Below the pieces are notes generated by a model that saw only the letters and a program-made list of their open reading frames with translations, was not told where the DNA came from and ran no database searches. Positions 10,724 through 19,600 of a stretch of 64,000 bases of DNA are shown in pieces. A program made the translations under genes and the position numbers. Positions within the stretch are counted from its first letter, which is position 1. Each line of letters begins with the position of its first letter. Source of the stretch: Chryseobacterium sp. (lineage in GTDB: Bacteria; Bacteroidota; Bacteroidia; Flavobacteriales; Weeksellaceae); the NCBI GenBank assembly GCA_031286615.1, contig JAITUA010000022.1:62001-126000 (forward strand). Direction: 5' to 3'.

Positions 10724-11398
10724 CTATTCACAAGCTCTCCAAATTGCATCATTCTGTGGCACAGGAGCTATGATTTCAATATTTTCTTTGGTAACGGGAT
10801 GAATAAACTCCAGCTTTCTTGCATGAAGATTGATTCCTCCATCCGGGTTGGAACGTGGGGCTCCATATTTTAAATCTCCTTTGATTGGAACTCCTGTTTT
10901 GGATAACTGTGCTCTGATCTGATGGTGCCTTCCTGTTTCAAGGTCAATTTCCAATAACAGATAATTGTCTAATGTCTTGATAACATTATAGGTCAGAATT
11001 GCTTCTTTTGCCCCATCTGTCGCTTTAGAAAAAACAATAGCTTTATTATTTTTTTCGTTTTTCTTTAAATAATGAACCAATCTCTGGCTTTGCGGGATCA
11101 TTTCTTTTCCTACAACAGCCCAATATGTTTTTTTCACCTCACGGTTTTTTACCATCTGCGTAAGACGGGAAAGCGCTTTGGAAGTTTTTGCATAGATCAC
11201 CAGCCCGGAAGTTGGACGATCTATACGATGAACCAAGCCGAGAAAAACATTTCCCGGCTTAGCATCTCTTATTTTTATAAAATTCTTGATGGATTCTAAT
11301 AGTGATTCATCACCGGTCTTATCACCCTGAACGAGCTGTCCAACCTTTTTATTAATCACCAGAAGATGGTTGTCTTCATATATAATCTGCTCCTTCAT
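10724..11398 (-). CDS. RluA-family RNA pseudouridine synthase
   Basis: A 224-residue enzyme that isomerises uridine in structured RNA. The catalytic motif HRIDRPTSG is at residues 58-66, with Asp60 as nucleophile. LETGRHHQIRAQL and the C-terminal LHARKLEFIHPVTKE are typical of the RluA/RluC/RluD branch. There is no S4 domain in front; the protein starts directly with EDNHLLVINKKVG, as in short RluA/TruC-like members. The exact uridine cannot be told from sequence. It follows the small membrane protein by 11 bases, in one transcript with panB. Confidence 0.9.
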   Translation of the reverse strand: MKEQIIYEDNHLLVINKKVGQLVQGDKTGDESLLESIKNFIKIRDAKPGNVFLGLVHRIDRPTSGLVIYAKTSKALSRLTQMVKNREVKKTYWAVVGKEMIPQSQRLVHYLKKNEKNNKAIVFSKATDGAKEAILTYNVIKTLDNYLLLEIDLETGRHHQIRAQLSKTGVPIKGDLKYGAPRSNPDGGINLHARKLEFIHPVTKENIEIIAPVPQNDAIWRACE

Positions 11399-11409
11399 AC
11401 TTCTTCCGT

Positions 11410-11724
11410 CTATCTTCTTCTATTGGATAATGAAAGGATGATTCCCGCCAAAAGCCCTACAGTTTTTACTGCAGAAAGTTTTGAACCTTCCGGAATGAAT
11501 GCTCCCAATACACAGATGGCAGCGGCTGCATACATAGCATAGACAAAATTCTTATTGGTAAGCAGCGGAGCCTGAATAAAGAAGCTCGCTCCTATCAGAA
11601 CATAAAAAACTTTTCTTGAAAGCAAATGATTGATTTCCGGGGAAAATAAATTAAACCAACCCACCGCAAGACAAATTAATGCCGCGATAGATAATATTCC
11701 CTGGATAGATTGTTGATTCTGCAT
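11410..11724 (-). CDS. Small four-helix membrane protein of unknown function
   Basis: A 104-residue hydrophobic protein with about four membrane spans (around residues 8-28, 36-56, 61-78 and 85-98), ending in a positively charged SNRRR tail. No catalytic motif is visible and I do not recognise a characterised family. It lies three bases after panB and 11 before the pseudouridine synthase, so it is co-transcribed with both. Nothing in it suggests a part in pantothenate synthesis. Confidence 0.75.
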   Translation of the reverse strand: MQNQQSIQGILSIAALICLAVGWFNLFSPEINHLLSRKVFYVLIGASFFIQAPLLTNKNFVYAMYAAAAICVLGAFIPEGSKLSAVKTVGLLAGIILSLSNRRR

Positions 11725-11727
11725 AGA

Positions 11728-12543
11728 TTAATAGCTTTCATTTTCGTTTGGAAACTCTACATTCTTCACATCTTTTACATATTGAGAAACTGCTCCTGTA
11801 ATTTCTGTGTAAAGATCAAGATATCTTCTTAAGAATTTCGGACTGAAACCTTTGTTCATTCCTACCATATCATGATATACCAAAACCTGTCCGTCACAAT
11901 CTGCTCCTGCACCGATTCCGATAGTAGGAATAGAAATGCTTTCAGTCACTTTTTTCGCCAATTCTGCAGGTATTTTTTCCAATACAACAGAAAAACAGCC
12001 TAATTCTTCCAAAAGCTGTGCATCAGCAATCAGTTTTTCAGCTTCTGCCTCTTCTTTAGCTCTTACTTTATATGTTCCGAATTTATAGATAGACTGCGGT
12101 GTTAATCCCAAGTGTCCCATTACCGGAATTCCTGCATTGATAATTTTCTTAATTGATTTGGAAATTTCTTTTCCGCCTTCAATTTTCACAGCATGTGCTC
12201 CACCTTCCTTCATCATTCTTACCGCAGACTCCAAAGCTTTTTCAGGATTACTCTGATAAGTTCCGAAAGGTAAATCTGCTACCACTAAAGCCCTGTCGGT
12301 TCCTCTTACCACACTTTGAGCATGATAGATCATTTGATCCAGCGTAATAGGCAATGTGGTTTCAAAACCAGCCATCACATTTGCTGCAGAGTCTCCAATC
12401 AAAATAGCATCTACTCCACCTGCATCTACCATCTTTGCTGTGGTAAAATCATAAGCTGTAAGCATTGTTATTTTTTCCTTGTCGAATTTCATTTTACGCA
12501 AGGTTTCAGTTGTAACTTTTTTAATTTCAGAGTGAACAGACAT
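11728..12543 (-). CDS. panB: PanB: 3-methyl-2-oxobutanoate hydroxymethyltransferase
   Basis: A 271-residue TIM-barrel enzyme that makes ketopantoate from 2-oxoisovalerate and methylene-tetrahydrofolate, the first committed step to pantothenate and CoA. The N-terminal [29 protein letters not shown] carries the metal-binding Asp. [25 protein letters not shown] and [21 protein letters not shown] are all family blocks. No panC or panD is nearby. It heads a three-gene unit. Confidence 0.96.
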   Translation of the reverse strand: MSVHSEIKKVTTETLRKMKFDKEKITMLTAYDFTTAKMVDAGGVDAILIGDSAANVMAGFETTLPITLDQMIYHAQSVVRGTDRALVVADLPFGTYQSNPEKALESAVRMMKEGGAHAVKIEGGKEISKSIKKIINAGIPVMGHLGLTPQSIYKFGTYKVRAKEEAEAEKLIADAQLLEELGCFSVVLEKIPAELAKKVTESISIPTIGIGAGADCDGQVLVYHDMVGMNKGFSPKFLRRYLDLYTEITGAVSQYVKDVKNVEFPNENESY

Positions 12544-12565
12544 AATTTATCTATTTTTAAAAGTT

Positions 12566-12590
12566 AAAAAGTCGGCCTTCAGCCGACTTA
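12566..12590 (-). terminator. Terminator between the crp-family gene and panB
   Basis: AAGTCGGC (12569-12576), loop, GCCGACTT (12582-12589), followed on the minus strand by five T. It separates the regulator transcript from panB. Confidence 0.8.
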
Positions 12591-12604
12591 AGTTTTTGTA
12601 TGAT

Positions 12605-13318
12605 TTATAAAACTACATGACCGAGTTTCATGAGTTTGTCGTGATTTAAGATCTTGATATTTCTTCCGTCTACTTCAATCAGACTGTCCTGTTTGAATTC
12701 TGAGATCAGACGGATGGCACTTTCTGTAGCGGTACCAATGATATTGGCAATTTCTTCTCTTGTCAATGAGATCTTAATAAAGCCTTCTGGGTCTACTCCC
12801 AGCTTCTGTTCCAAAAGCAGCAGTATTTCAGCCAGTCTTTCTCTTACCGTTTTTTGGGCAAGGAAAGTAATGGTATTTGAAGATTCTCCTAGTTCGTATG
12901 AGATTTTTTGAAGCATTACGAAAGACAGCTGAGGGTCTACTTCCAGAAGATACATGAATATATCTGCGGGTAAGAAAACACATTCAATATCTGTCATAGC
13001 TTCTGCTTTGGCCTGGAAATTTTCCCCGCAAAGCAAAGAACGATAGCCGATGATATCCCCTTCTTTGATAAATCTTAAAATTTGGTCTTTCCCGAACGCT
13101 CCTGATTTCGAAAGTTTGGCAGCCCCTTTTTCCAGAACAAAAACTCCTTTTGGAGTTTCACCATCCTCGAAAATGGTATCATGTTTCTGAAAACTCAGTT
13201 TCTTTTTGCCATTAATGTATTTTTCAAAATCTGCGCTAGAAAGTCTTTCTTTAAATGATTTATCATTAAAAACTCTGGCGAACCTCTCTTCAATTGCTAT
13301 CTGTTGTTCCTGCGGCAT
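12605..13318 (-). CDS. Crp/Fnr-family transcriptional regulator
   Basis: A 237-residue regulator with an N-terminal cyclic-nucleotide-type beta-roll (about 40-130), a dimerisation helix (about 130-165) and a winged helix-turn-helix (recognition region LTREEIANIIGTATESAIRL at 185-204). It has only two cysteines (97 and 113) and no N-terminal cysteine cluster, so it is not a canonical [4Fe-4S] Fnr sensor. The divergent position beside the cbb3 oxidase genes suggests it controls respiration under low oxygen. A TGAT-N4-ATCA site lies between its promoter and its start codon, which suggests autoregulation. What it senses cannot be read from sequence. Confidence 0.88.
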   Translation of the reverse strand: MPQEQQIAIEERFARVFNDKSFKERLSSADFEKYINGKKKLSFQKHDTIFEDGETPKGVFVLEKGAAKLSKSGAFGKDQILRFIKEGDIIGYRSLLCGENFQAKAEAMTDIECVFLPADIFMYLLEVDPQLSFVMLQKISYELGESSNTITFLAQKTVRERLAEILLLLEQKLGVDPEGFIKISLTREEIANIIGTATESAIRLISEFKQDSLIEVDGRNIKILNHDKLMKLGHVVL

Positions 13319-13324
13319 TTTATA

Positions 13325-13336
13325 TGATATTTATCA
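13325..13336. promoter_or_regulatory. Fnr/Crp-like operator in the crp-ccoI divergent region
   Basis: TGAT-ATTT-ATCA is an inverted repeat that matches eight of the ten defined bases of the Fnr half-sites (TTGAT-N4-ATCAA). It overlaps the predicted start of the crp-family transcript and is about 60 bases upstream of the predicted ccoI start. A similar site is at 15832. Confidence 0.5.
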
Positions 13337-13367
13337 CAAAAATAGAACTTTTTAACACGATAAACAA
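13337..13367 (-). promoter_or_regulatory. Promoter of the Crp/Fnr-family gene
   Basis: TTG (13365-13367), 20 bases, then a perfect TAnnTTTG box, TATTTTTG (13337-13344), reading on the minus strand, with the start codon 19 bases further on. Confidence 0.7.
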
Positions 13368-13379
13368 AAAAAATTGTTA

Positions 13380-13387
13380 TAATTTTG
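13380..13387 (+). promoter_or_regulatory. Probable -7 box of the ccoI promoter
   Basis: TAATTTTG matches TAnnTTTG exactly, 19 bases before the GTG start. No TTG is found at the usual distance upstream, so the promoter may need an activator. Confidence 0.5.
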
Positions 13388-13406
13388 TAGTTCAATATTT
13401 TATGGG

Positions 13407-15785
13407 GTGAGCGAGAACTGTTTTCATTGTGGTCAAGGGATAGAAAAAGAGAGAATTTTATTTGATGAAAAGACTTTCTGTTGTAATGGATGTAAGTCTG
13501 TTTACGAAATTCTAAATTTAAATAATTTAAGCAATTTCTATGAGCTTAATAAAGGGGCGGGAATTCGTCCGAATGATGAAAATTCTACTCAATTTGATTA
13601 CTTAGACACACCGGAAATTTTTGAAAAAGTGACTGATTTCTCTGAAGGAAACACAAGTCTCGTTACATTCAAAATCCCTGTAATTCACTGTTCTTCATGC
13701 ATCTGGTTATTAGAAAGCCTTCATACATTAAATAAGCATATTAAATATTCGCAGGTTAATTTCACAAGAAAGACCTTACAGATTTCATTCAACCATAACG
13801 ATCTGAAATTAAGCGAACTCGCTAAATTTTTAACTAACCTGGGGTACAAACCAGTTATCAGCCTTGAAACCGCTGATAAAAATGAAGATCATCTCGACAA
13901 ATCTTTATTGGTAAAATTTGCCATTGCCGCCTTTGCTTTCGGTAACGGAATGTTCCTTGCTTTTCCTGAATATATCGGAGGTGAAGATTATTGGATGGAT
14001 CATTATAAAGGCTTATTCAGAACCTTGATATTCCTTCTGGCAACACCCGTTGTATTTTACTCAGCTTCAGATTATTATAAATCTGCATGGTATGGTTTAA
14101 AAAACAAGATCGTCAACATTGATGTTCCGATTGTCTTAGGAATTTTTGTTCTATACGGGAGAAGTATCTATGAAGTCGTAACAGATTATGGCCCAGGATA
14201 TTTCGATACTCTTTGTGGACTTTTATTCTTCATGCTTCTCGGAAAAATTTTCCAAAAAAGAACATATAATGCACTTTCCTACGACAGAGATTACAAGTCT
14301 TTCTATCCGATTGCTGTAACAAAAGTTGATTTCGAAGGAAAACAGGATAATATTTTACTTTCTGAAATAAAAGTGGGTGATAGAATTCTCGTTAGAAACC
14401 AGGAAATCATTCCGGTAGACGCTATTCTTATCAATGGAGAAGGAAACATCGACAACAGTTTTATTACAGGAGAAAGTGAAAGTATCAGCAAACAGCCTGG
14501 TGATAAGATCTTTGCCGGAGGTAAGCAGATTGGATCATCACTGGAACTGGAAGTTATCAAAGACGTAGATCAAAGTTACCTTACCCAGCTATGGAACAAA
14601 GAAGCCTTCAAAAAACATGAAACAGGACTTGACACACTGACAAACAACATCAGTAAGTATTTCACATTCATTATTTTAGGTATTGCTCTTGTTGCAGGAA
14701 CCTATTGGGCATTTATTGATCTGGAGAAAATGTTCCAGGTGATTTCAGCTATTCTGATCATTGCGTGTCCTTGTGCACTTGCATTGTCAGCACCTTTCAC
14801 TTTCGGTCACATTATGAGGATTTTAGGCCGAAATAAGTTTTATGTAAAAGATACCTTAACGATTGAAAAGATAGCGAAGCTTGATACAATTGTTTTTGAC
14901 AAAACCGGAACAATTACCCACAGAAAAAAATCAAATATCAAATACGAAGGGCCAGAAATCAACGAATTTGATTCCCTGAATATTAAAACATTATTAAAGA
15001 ACTCGAACCACCCTCTTTCAAAATCATTATATGAATTCATTGAAGTAAATGATGATTACTTCCCTGTAGAAAATTTTGTTGAAATTTCAGGAAAGGGATA
15101 TGAGGCCAATGTAAGAGGAAACCTTTATAAAATCGGGTCTGCCCGTTATAATGACCAGGAACCTAAAAATCTGGAAACAGCGGTTTATATCAGCAAAAAC
15201 GGAGCGTATTTGGGGAAATTCATCTTTAAGAATGAATACCGTCCAAAACTGAAAGAACTTTTCACAAAATTAACCAACTATAAAATATTTATCCTGAGTG
15301 GAGATAATTCCTCAGAAGAAAATCAGCTTAAAGAGCTTATTCCAAATTACAAAGGAATGGCCTTTAACCAGAACCCGGAAGACAAGCTGAATTACATTAA
15401 AAACCTTCAGGATCAGCACATGAAAGTAGCGATGCTTGGAGATGGACTTAATGATGCGGGGGCTTTAAAACAAAGTAATGTGGGAATTGCAATTGCTGAT
15501 GATACAAATAGTTTTACACCATCCTCTGATGTGATTATGAATGGTGATAAAGTGGTTACACTGGACAATTACCTGAACGTCTGTAAGGGTTCTATCACTA
15601 TTGTGAAAATGACATTTATAATCAGTTTTCTGTACAATATTGTTGGTTTAAGTTACGCTGTTACAGGGCATATGCATCCGCTCTTTGCTGCAATCATCAT
15701 GCCAATCAGCTCTATTACGGTGGTTACCTTTACTACACTTTCAACATGGATCTTAGGTAGGAAATATTTCAAAAAACAGGCTTAA
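13407..15785 (+). CDS. ccoI: CcoI-type copper-transporting P-type ATPase for cbb3 oxidase assembly
   Basis: A 792-residue P1B-type ATPase, by context the copper exporter that supplies the cbb3 oxidase. It has an N-terminal metal-binding region (CFHCG at 5-9, CCNGC at 25-29) and an HMA domain with CSSC at 95-98. The transmembrane ion motif CPC is at 454-456, the phosphorylation motif DKTGT at 498, TGES near 355, and GDGLNDAGAL in the hinge. The start is GTG at 13407; the ATG five bases upstream is in another frame and ends after two codons. It opens the oxidase locus, next to ccoS. Confidence 0.93.
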   Translation: MSENCFHCGQGIEKERILFDEKTFCCNGCKSVYEILNLNNLSNFYELNKGAGIRPNDENSTQFDYLDTPEIFEKVTDFSEGNTSLVTFKIPVIHCSSCIWLLESLHTLNKHIKYSQVNFTRKTLQISFNHNDLKLSELAKFLTNLGYKPVISLETADKNEDHLDKSLLVKFAIAAFAFGNGMFLAFPEYIGGEDYWMDHYKGLFRTLIFLLATPVVFYSASDYYKSAWYGLKNKIVNIDVPIVLGIFVLYGRSIYEVVTDYGPGYFDTLCGLLFFMLLGKIFQKRTYNALSYDRDYKSFYPIAVTKVDFEGKQDNILLSEIKVGDRILVRNQEIIPVDAILINGEGNIDNSFITGESESISKQPGDKIFAGGKQIGSSLELEVIKDVDQSYLTQLWNKEAFKKHETGLDTLTNNISKYFTFIILGIALVAGTYWAFIDLEKMFQVISAILIIACPCALALSAPFTFGHIMRILGRNKFYVKDTLTIEKIAKLDTIVFDKTGTITHRKKSNIKYEGPEINEFDSLNIKTLLKNSNHPLSKSLYEFIEVNDDYFPVENFVEISGKGYEANVRGNLYKIGSARYNDQEPKNLETAVYISKNGAYLGKFIFKNEYRPKLKELFTKLTNYKIFILSGDNSSEENQLKELIPNYKGMAFNQNPEDKLNYIKNLQDQHMKVAMLGDGLNDAGALKQSNVGIAIADDTNSFTPSSDVIMNGDKVVTLDNYLNVCKGSITIVKMTFIISFLYNIVGLSYAVTGHMHPLFAAIIMPISSITVVTFTTLSTWILGRKYFKKQA

Positions 15786-15831
15786 AAGCCCTTATTTAGA
15801 CTGATTTTAAATTAGCTGAAATCGTCTTTTC

Positions 15832-15863
15832 GTGATGAAAGTCATTATTTTTCACTAAATTTG
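15832..15863 (+). promoter_or_regulatory. Putative operator and promoter in front of ccoS-ccoNOQP
   Basis: GTGAT-N4-GTCAT (15832-15845) resembles the GTGAT-N4-ATCAT site at 13324-13337 and is followed by TAAATTTG (15856-15863), a perfect TAnnTTTG box, 31 bases before the ccoS start. A second box, TAATTTTG, lies at 15880, almost at the start codon. Confidence 0.45.
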
Positions 15864-15894
15864 AACCCCGAAAATAGGTTAATTTTGTTGTCCA

Positions 15895-16107
15895 ATGGAT
15901 ATTCTATATTTAATGATCCTCTGCAGTGTTTCTTTAGCTGCGATTTTCTTGGTCGTATTTATAGTGTATGCCCGAAAAGGACAGTTTGAAGATGATGAAT
16001 CTCCGGCTGTCAGAATCCTTTTTGATGATGAAAAAGTCAAAGAAAATGATGAAACAGGCAACAAAAGTAAAGACGAGAAAGAAATAGGAGAAAATAATAA
16101 AAATTGA
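15895..16107 (+). CDS. ccoS: CcoS: cbb3-type oxidase assembly protein
   Basis: A 70-residue protein with one N-terminal membrane span (LYLMILCSVSLAAIFLVVFI) and the family signature YARKGQFEDDESPAVRILFDDE. CcoS is needed for cofactor insertion into the cbb3 oxidase, after the CcoI ATPase brings copper across. The tail after the signature is a low-complexity Lys/Glu/Asn stretch. It starts 109 bases after ccoI and 21 bases before ccoNO. Confidence 0.92.
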   Translation: MDILYLMILCSVSLAAIFLVVFIVYARKGQFEDDESPAVRILFDDEKVKENDETGNKSKDEKEIGENNKN

Positions 16108-16128
16108 GAAAAATAGTGAATAGTTGAT

Positions 16129-18390
16129 ATGGAAACACAGAAGTTTAGTTATGACAATGGTATTGTCCGTGCGTTCCTTTATGCGACCTTAGTTTTCGGT
16201 CTTATAGGGTTTACGTTCGGGCTTACGGCGGCATTAATGCTTTTCTACCCTGAATTACCTGAATTCTTTTTCGGGACAGATGACACAACCATCAAAAGTT
16301 TGGCATCAGGAAATATTCAAGGTTTAATAAACACTCATGGTGCATTTGGTTTTGGTAGAATCAGAATGCTGCACACCAACACCGTAATCTTTGCATTCGT
16401 TTGTAACATTGTTTACACGGGTATTTATTACTCATTACAGAGATTATTAAAAACAAGAATGTACAGTGACACTTTGTCTTGGTTACATTTCTGGACTTGG
16501 CAGTTTATGATCGTTGCTACGTTCATTACATTCTTTATGGGGATCAATACCTCTAAGGAATATGCTGAACACGAGTGGCCGATTGACATATTGATCGCAT
16601 TCTCTTGGATCATTTTTGGTATCAATATGTTCCTGACTATTTCAAAGAGAAGAGTGAGACACCTTTATGTAGCGATTTGGTTCTACATTGGTACTTGGAT
16701 TGCAGTAGCAATGCTTCACATCTTCAACAACCTTGAAGTACCTTTATCTTTCACAGGCTGGAAATCTTATTCAGCATATGCAGGGGTAAAAGATGCTATT
16801 GTACAGTGGTGGTATGGACACAATGCGGTTGCATTCGTATTGACGACTCCGGTTCTAGGTTTAATGTATTACTTCCTTCCGAAGGCTGCAGACAGACCGG
16901 TATTCTCTTATAAACTGTCTATTATTCACTTCTGGTCATTAATTTTCGTATATATCTGGGCTGGTCCTCACCACCTTCAGTATACAGCTCTTCCAGCTTG
17001 GGCTCAGGCGGTAGGAACAGGGTTCTCTATCATGCTTATTGCACCATCTTGGGGAGGTATGTTAAATGGTCTTCTTACATTAAGAGGAGCTTGGGATAAA
17101 GTAAGAGAAAATCCTATCCTTAAGTTCTTCGTAGTAGCTGTTACTTGTTATGGTATGGCAACTTTTGAAGGACCCCTTTTAGCTACAAAAAACATCAACA
17201 AAATTGGTCACTTTACAGACTGGGTTATCGGTCACGTACACTTAGGAGCTCTTGGATGGAATGGTTTCATGGCATTCGGGGTTATCTATTATTTGGTACC
17301 AATTATGTGGAGAACAAAACTTTGGTCTGTAAAATTAGCTAACTGGCACTTCTGGTTAGGTACTTTAGGAATCATTTTCTATGCAGTTCCAATGTATATT
17401 TCAGGATTCACACAAGGATTAATGTGGAAGCAATTCAACCCGGACGGAACCTTATTATGGAAAAACTGGTTGGATACTGTAACGGCTATTATCCCTTACT
17501 TCAAAATGAGATTCGTAGGAGGTTTATTCTATATCTCAGGATCTATCCTAATGATTGTAAACGTAATTGCTACGGTAAGAAAAGGATCATTCCAGAAAGA
17601 AGTTCCTGCTGAAGCTCCTGCATTAGCAAACATCAGTAAAAACAGAAAAGAAGGAGAAGGTACTCACCTTTGGCTGGAAAGAACTCCGGTATTATTAGGT
17701 ATTTTATCTTTCATCACAATATCTATTGGTAGTTCAATTGAGATCATCCCTACACTGTCTCTTAAGAAAAGTGTACCTACGATTTCTGCGGTAAAACCTT
17801 ATTCACCACTTGAACTTGAGGGTAGAGATATCTATATCCGTGAAGGATGTAACGCTTGTCACTCTCAGATGATCAGACCGTTCAGAGATGAGATCACAAG
17901 ATTCAACGGTAAAAACGGACAATACTCCAAAGCTGGAGAATTCGTATACGACAGACCATTCCTATGGGGTTCTAAGAGAACAGGACCGGATTTACATAGA
18001 GAAGGTGGTAAAAACCCAAGTTCTTGGCACTACAAGCACATGTATAACCCAAGATCAACTTCTGCAGGTTCTATCATGCCTCGTTACCCTTGGTTAATTG
18101 CTACTGACTTAGACAGAACTAAGATGGTAGACAAAATGAAGCTGATGAAAAATGTATTCGATGTACCTTATTCTAAGGCTGAAATCGATTCTGCAGATAA
18201 ATGGGCAAACAACCAATCAGCAAAAATTGTAAAAGATATCTTCTCTGAAGCAAATGACCTTAAACAGGCTTATGCTAAGAGACCTCAGGGAGAATTAGAG
18301 AAAAAAGAAATTGTAGCTCTTATTTCTTATCTTCAGAGATTAGGAACAGATATCAAAACAACTGAAATCAAAACAGCAAGTAATAACTAA
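16129..18390 (+). CDS. ccoNO: CcoNO: fused catalytic subunit I and monohaem subunit II of cbb3 cytochrome c oxidase
   Basis: A 753-residue fusion. Residues 1 to about 480 are the CcoN haem-copper oxidase core with about 12 spans and His-rich motifs (HGAFGFGRIRMLHTN, WYGHNAVAF, GPHHLQYTALPAW, WVIGHVHLGALGWNG). After a linker (about 480-520) and another span comes the CcoO part with a c-type haem site CNACH at 574-578 and the MPRYPW axial region. The pair is separate in proteobacteria and commonly fused in Bacteroidetes. This high-affinity terminal oxidase reduces O2 at low concentration. Confidence 0.96.
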   Translation: METQKFSYDNGIVRAFLYATLVFGLIGFTFGLTAALMLFYPELPEFFFGTDDTTIKSLASGNIQGLINTHGAFGFGRIRMLHTNTVIFAFVCNIVYTGIYYSLQRLLKTRMYSDTLSWLHFWTWQFMIVATFITFFMGINTSKEYAEHEWPIDILIAFSWIIFGINMFLTISKRRVRHLYVAIWFYIGTWIAVAMLHIFNNLEVPLSFTGWKSYSAYAGVKDAIVQWWYGHNAVAFVLTTPVLGLMYYFLPKAADRPVFSYKLSIIHFWSLIFVYIWAGPHHLQYTALPAWAQAVGTGFSIMLIAPSWGGMLNGLLTLRGAWDKVRENPILKFFVVAVTCYGMATFEGPLLATKNINKIGHFTDWVIGHVHLGALGWNGFMAFGVIYYLVPIMWRTKLWSVKLANWHFWLGTLGIIFYAVPMYISGFTQGLMWKQFNPDGTLLWKNWLDTVTAIIPYFKMRFVGGLFYISGSILMIVNVIATVRKGSFQKEVPAEAPALANISKNRKEGEGTHLWLERTPVLLGILSFITISIGSSIEIIPTLSLKKSVPTISAVKPYSPLELEGRDIYIREGCNACHSQMIRPFRDEITRFNGKNGQYSKAGEFVYDRPFLWGSKRTGPDLHREGGKNPSSWHYKHMYNPRSTSAGSIMPRYPWLIATDLDRTKMVDKMKLMKNVFDVPYSKAEIDSADKWANNQSAKIVKDIFSEANDLKQAYAKRPQGELEKKEIVALISYLQRLGTDIKTTEIKTASNN

Positions 18391-18412
18391 AAAACATTAA
18401 AAGGCTCATATT

Positions 18413-18613
18413 ATGATTCCTCAGAACTTTAAAGATATATTATCCAATACAGAAAATGCTGGTTTCTACCAGACACTGGCTCTGATTTTCTTTATGCTGT
18501 TCTTCGTTGCTTTGGTAATTTATGTTTTTAGCAGGCCTAAAAAATATTACAAAGAAGAAGAAGAAGCACCTCTTGGGGATGATGAAGATGACGATTTTAA
18601 TTTAAAAAATTAA
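18413..18613 (+). CDS. ccoQ: CcoQ: small cbb3 oxidase subunit
   Basis: A 66-residue protein with one membrane span (about 20-42) and YVFSRPKKYY after it, followed by an acidic tail (DDEDDDF). Size, topology and position between ccoNO and ccoP identify it as CcoQ, which stabilises the oxidase. It is 22 bases after ccoNO and 10 before ccoP. Confidence 0.85.
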   Translation: MIPQNFKDILSNTENAGFYQTLALIFFMLFFVALVIYVFSRPKKYYKEEEEAPLGDDEDDDFNLKN

Positions 18614-18623
18614 ACTATTTTTT

Positions 18624-19505
18624 ATGAAACAAAGAACACCTGTTGTTATAAACATCTTAATAATAATTGGACTTTTAATAGTTTTTTATTATTTATTTGT
18701 ACAGAGCTACGCGTTCCTTTCTTCACCTTACTTCTGGGGAACTGTTGTGATCGCTGGTATCCTTGCCTATATCCATGGCGCCATTGGAGACCTTATCGAG
18801 AACAACAAATTCAAAAAATTATCTCCGGAAGAAAAAGCAGCTTATTTAGCTGAAAAGAAAGTTCCTTTCCTAAAAAGAATGTATCAAAGTGCATTCAAAA
18901 AGCAAACTGCTTCTGAAGAGAAAGATATCCTTATCGACCACGGTTTCGACGGAATTATGGAGTTGGATAATCAATTACCAAAATGGTGGGTAGGTTTATT
19001 CTATTTTGGGACCGCTTTTTGTATTGTATATATCGCTGCATACTCTTTCACAGACTTCGCTCACCCGTTAAGCGAATATGAAAAAGAATATAAAGAGCAG
19101 TTAGCTAGTATTGAAGAATACCAAAAAACTCAACCACCTGTAACGATTGAAACAGCTAAATATTCAGCTGATAACATTGCAGAAGGTAAAGAATTATTCA
19201 AAACAAACTGTGCATCTTGTCACAAAGAAGACGGTAGTGGAGGTATCGGACCAAACCTTACTGATAACTACTGGATCAACCAGCCTGAGAAAACGTTATT
19301 CAAAAACGTATTCCATATGGACTGGAACGGTTCTCCTACTAACCCTGCGATGAGAGCATTCGGTAAAAACGGAGAAGTTTCAGGTGCAGAGATTGAGAAG
19401 ATTGCAGCGTATGTATATCACATCAATCAAGAGCAACCACCAGTGACTCAGGCTCAGGGAGGAGCAGCTCCTCAAGGAACTGAAGCACATTGGGAAAAAG
19501 AATAA
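18624..19505 (+). CDS. ccoP: CcoP: cytochrome c subunit III of cbb3 oxidase, monohaem form
   Basis: A 293-residue subunit. It has two N-terminal spans (about 9-28 and 34-52), a cytoplasmic loop, a further span (about 127-147) and a periplasmic cytochrome c domain with a single CASCH at 196-200. The GIGPNLTDNYW and AYVYHINQ motifs are typical of CcoP. Proteobacterial CcoP has two haems; this one has only one CxxCH. The Gln/Ala-rich tail has no motif. It ends the oxidase structural operon before a strong hairpin. Confidence 0.93.
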   Translation: MKQRTPVVINILIIIGLLIVFYYLFVQSYAFLSSPYFWGTVVIAGILAYIHGAIGDLIENNKFKKLSPEEKAAYLAEKKVPFLKRMYQSAFKKQTASEEKDILIDHGFDGIMELDNQLPKWWVGLFYFGTAFCIVYIAAYSFTDFAHPLSEYEKEYKEQLASIEEYQKTQPPVTIETAKYSADNIAEGKELFKTNCASCHKEDGSGGIGPNLTDNYWINQPEKTLFKNVFHMDWNGSPTNPAMRAFGKNGEVSGAEIEKIAAYVYHINQEQPPVTQAQGGAAPQGTEAHWEKE

Positions 19506-19528
19506 TTTAAAAAATTAGAAACATATGA

Positions 19529-19585
19529 AAAAAACATAATTTGTTATTAGATTAAAATAGTAACGAATTATGTTTTTTCTTTTTT
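19529..19585 (+). terminator. Terminator between ccoP and ccoG
   Basis: An 18 bp stem with one wobble (19529-19546 with 19561-19578), 14-base loop, then a T-rich tract. It would end or weaken the ccoNOQP transcript, so ccoGH may be expressed at a lower level. Confidence 0.85.
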
Positions 19586-19600
19586 AAAAACCTATTACAT

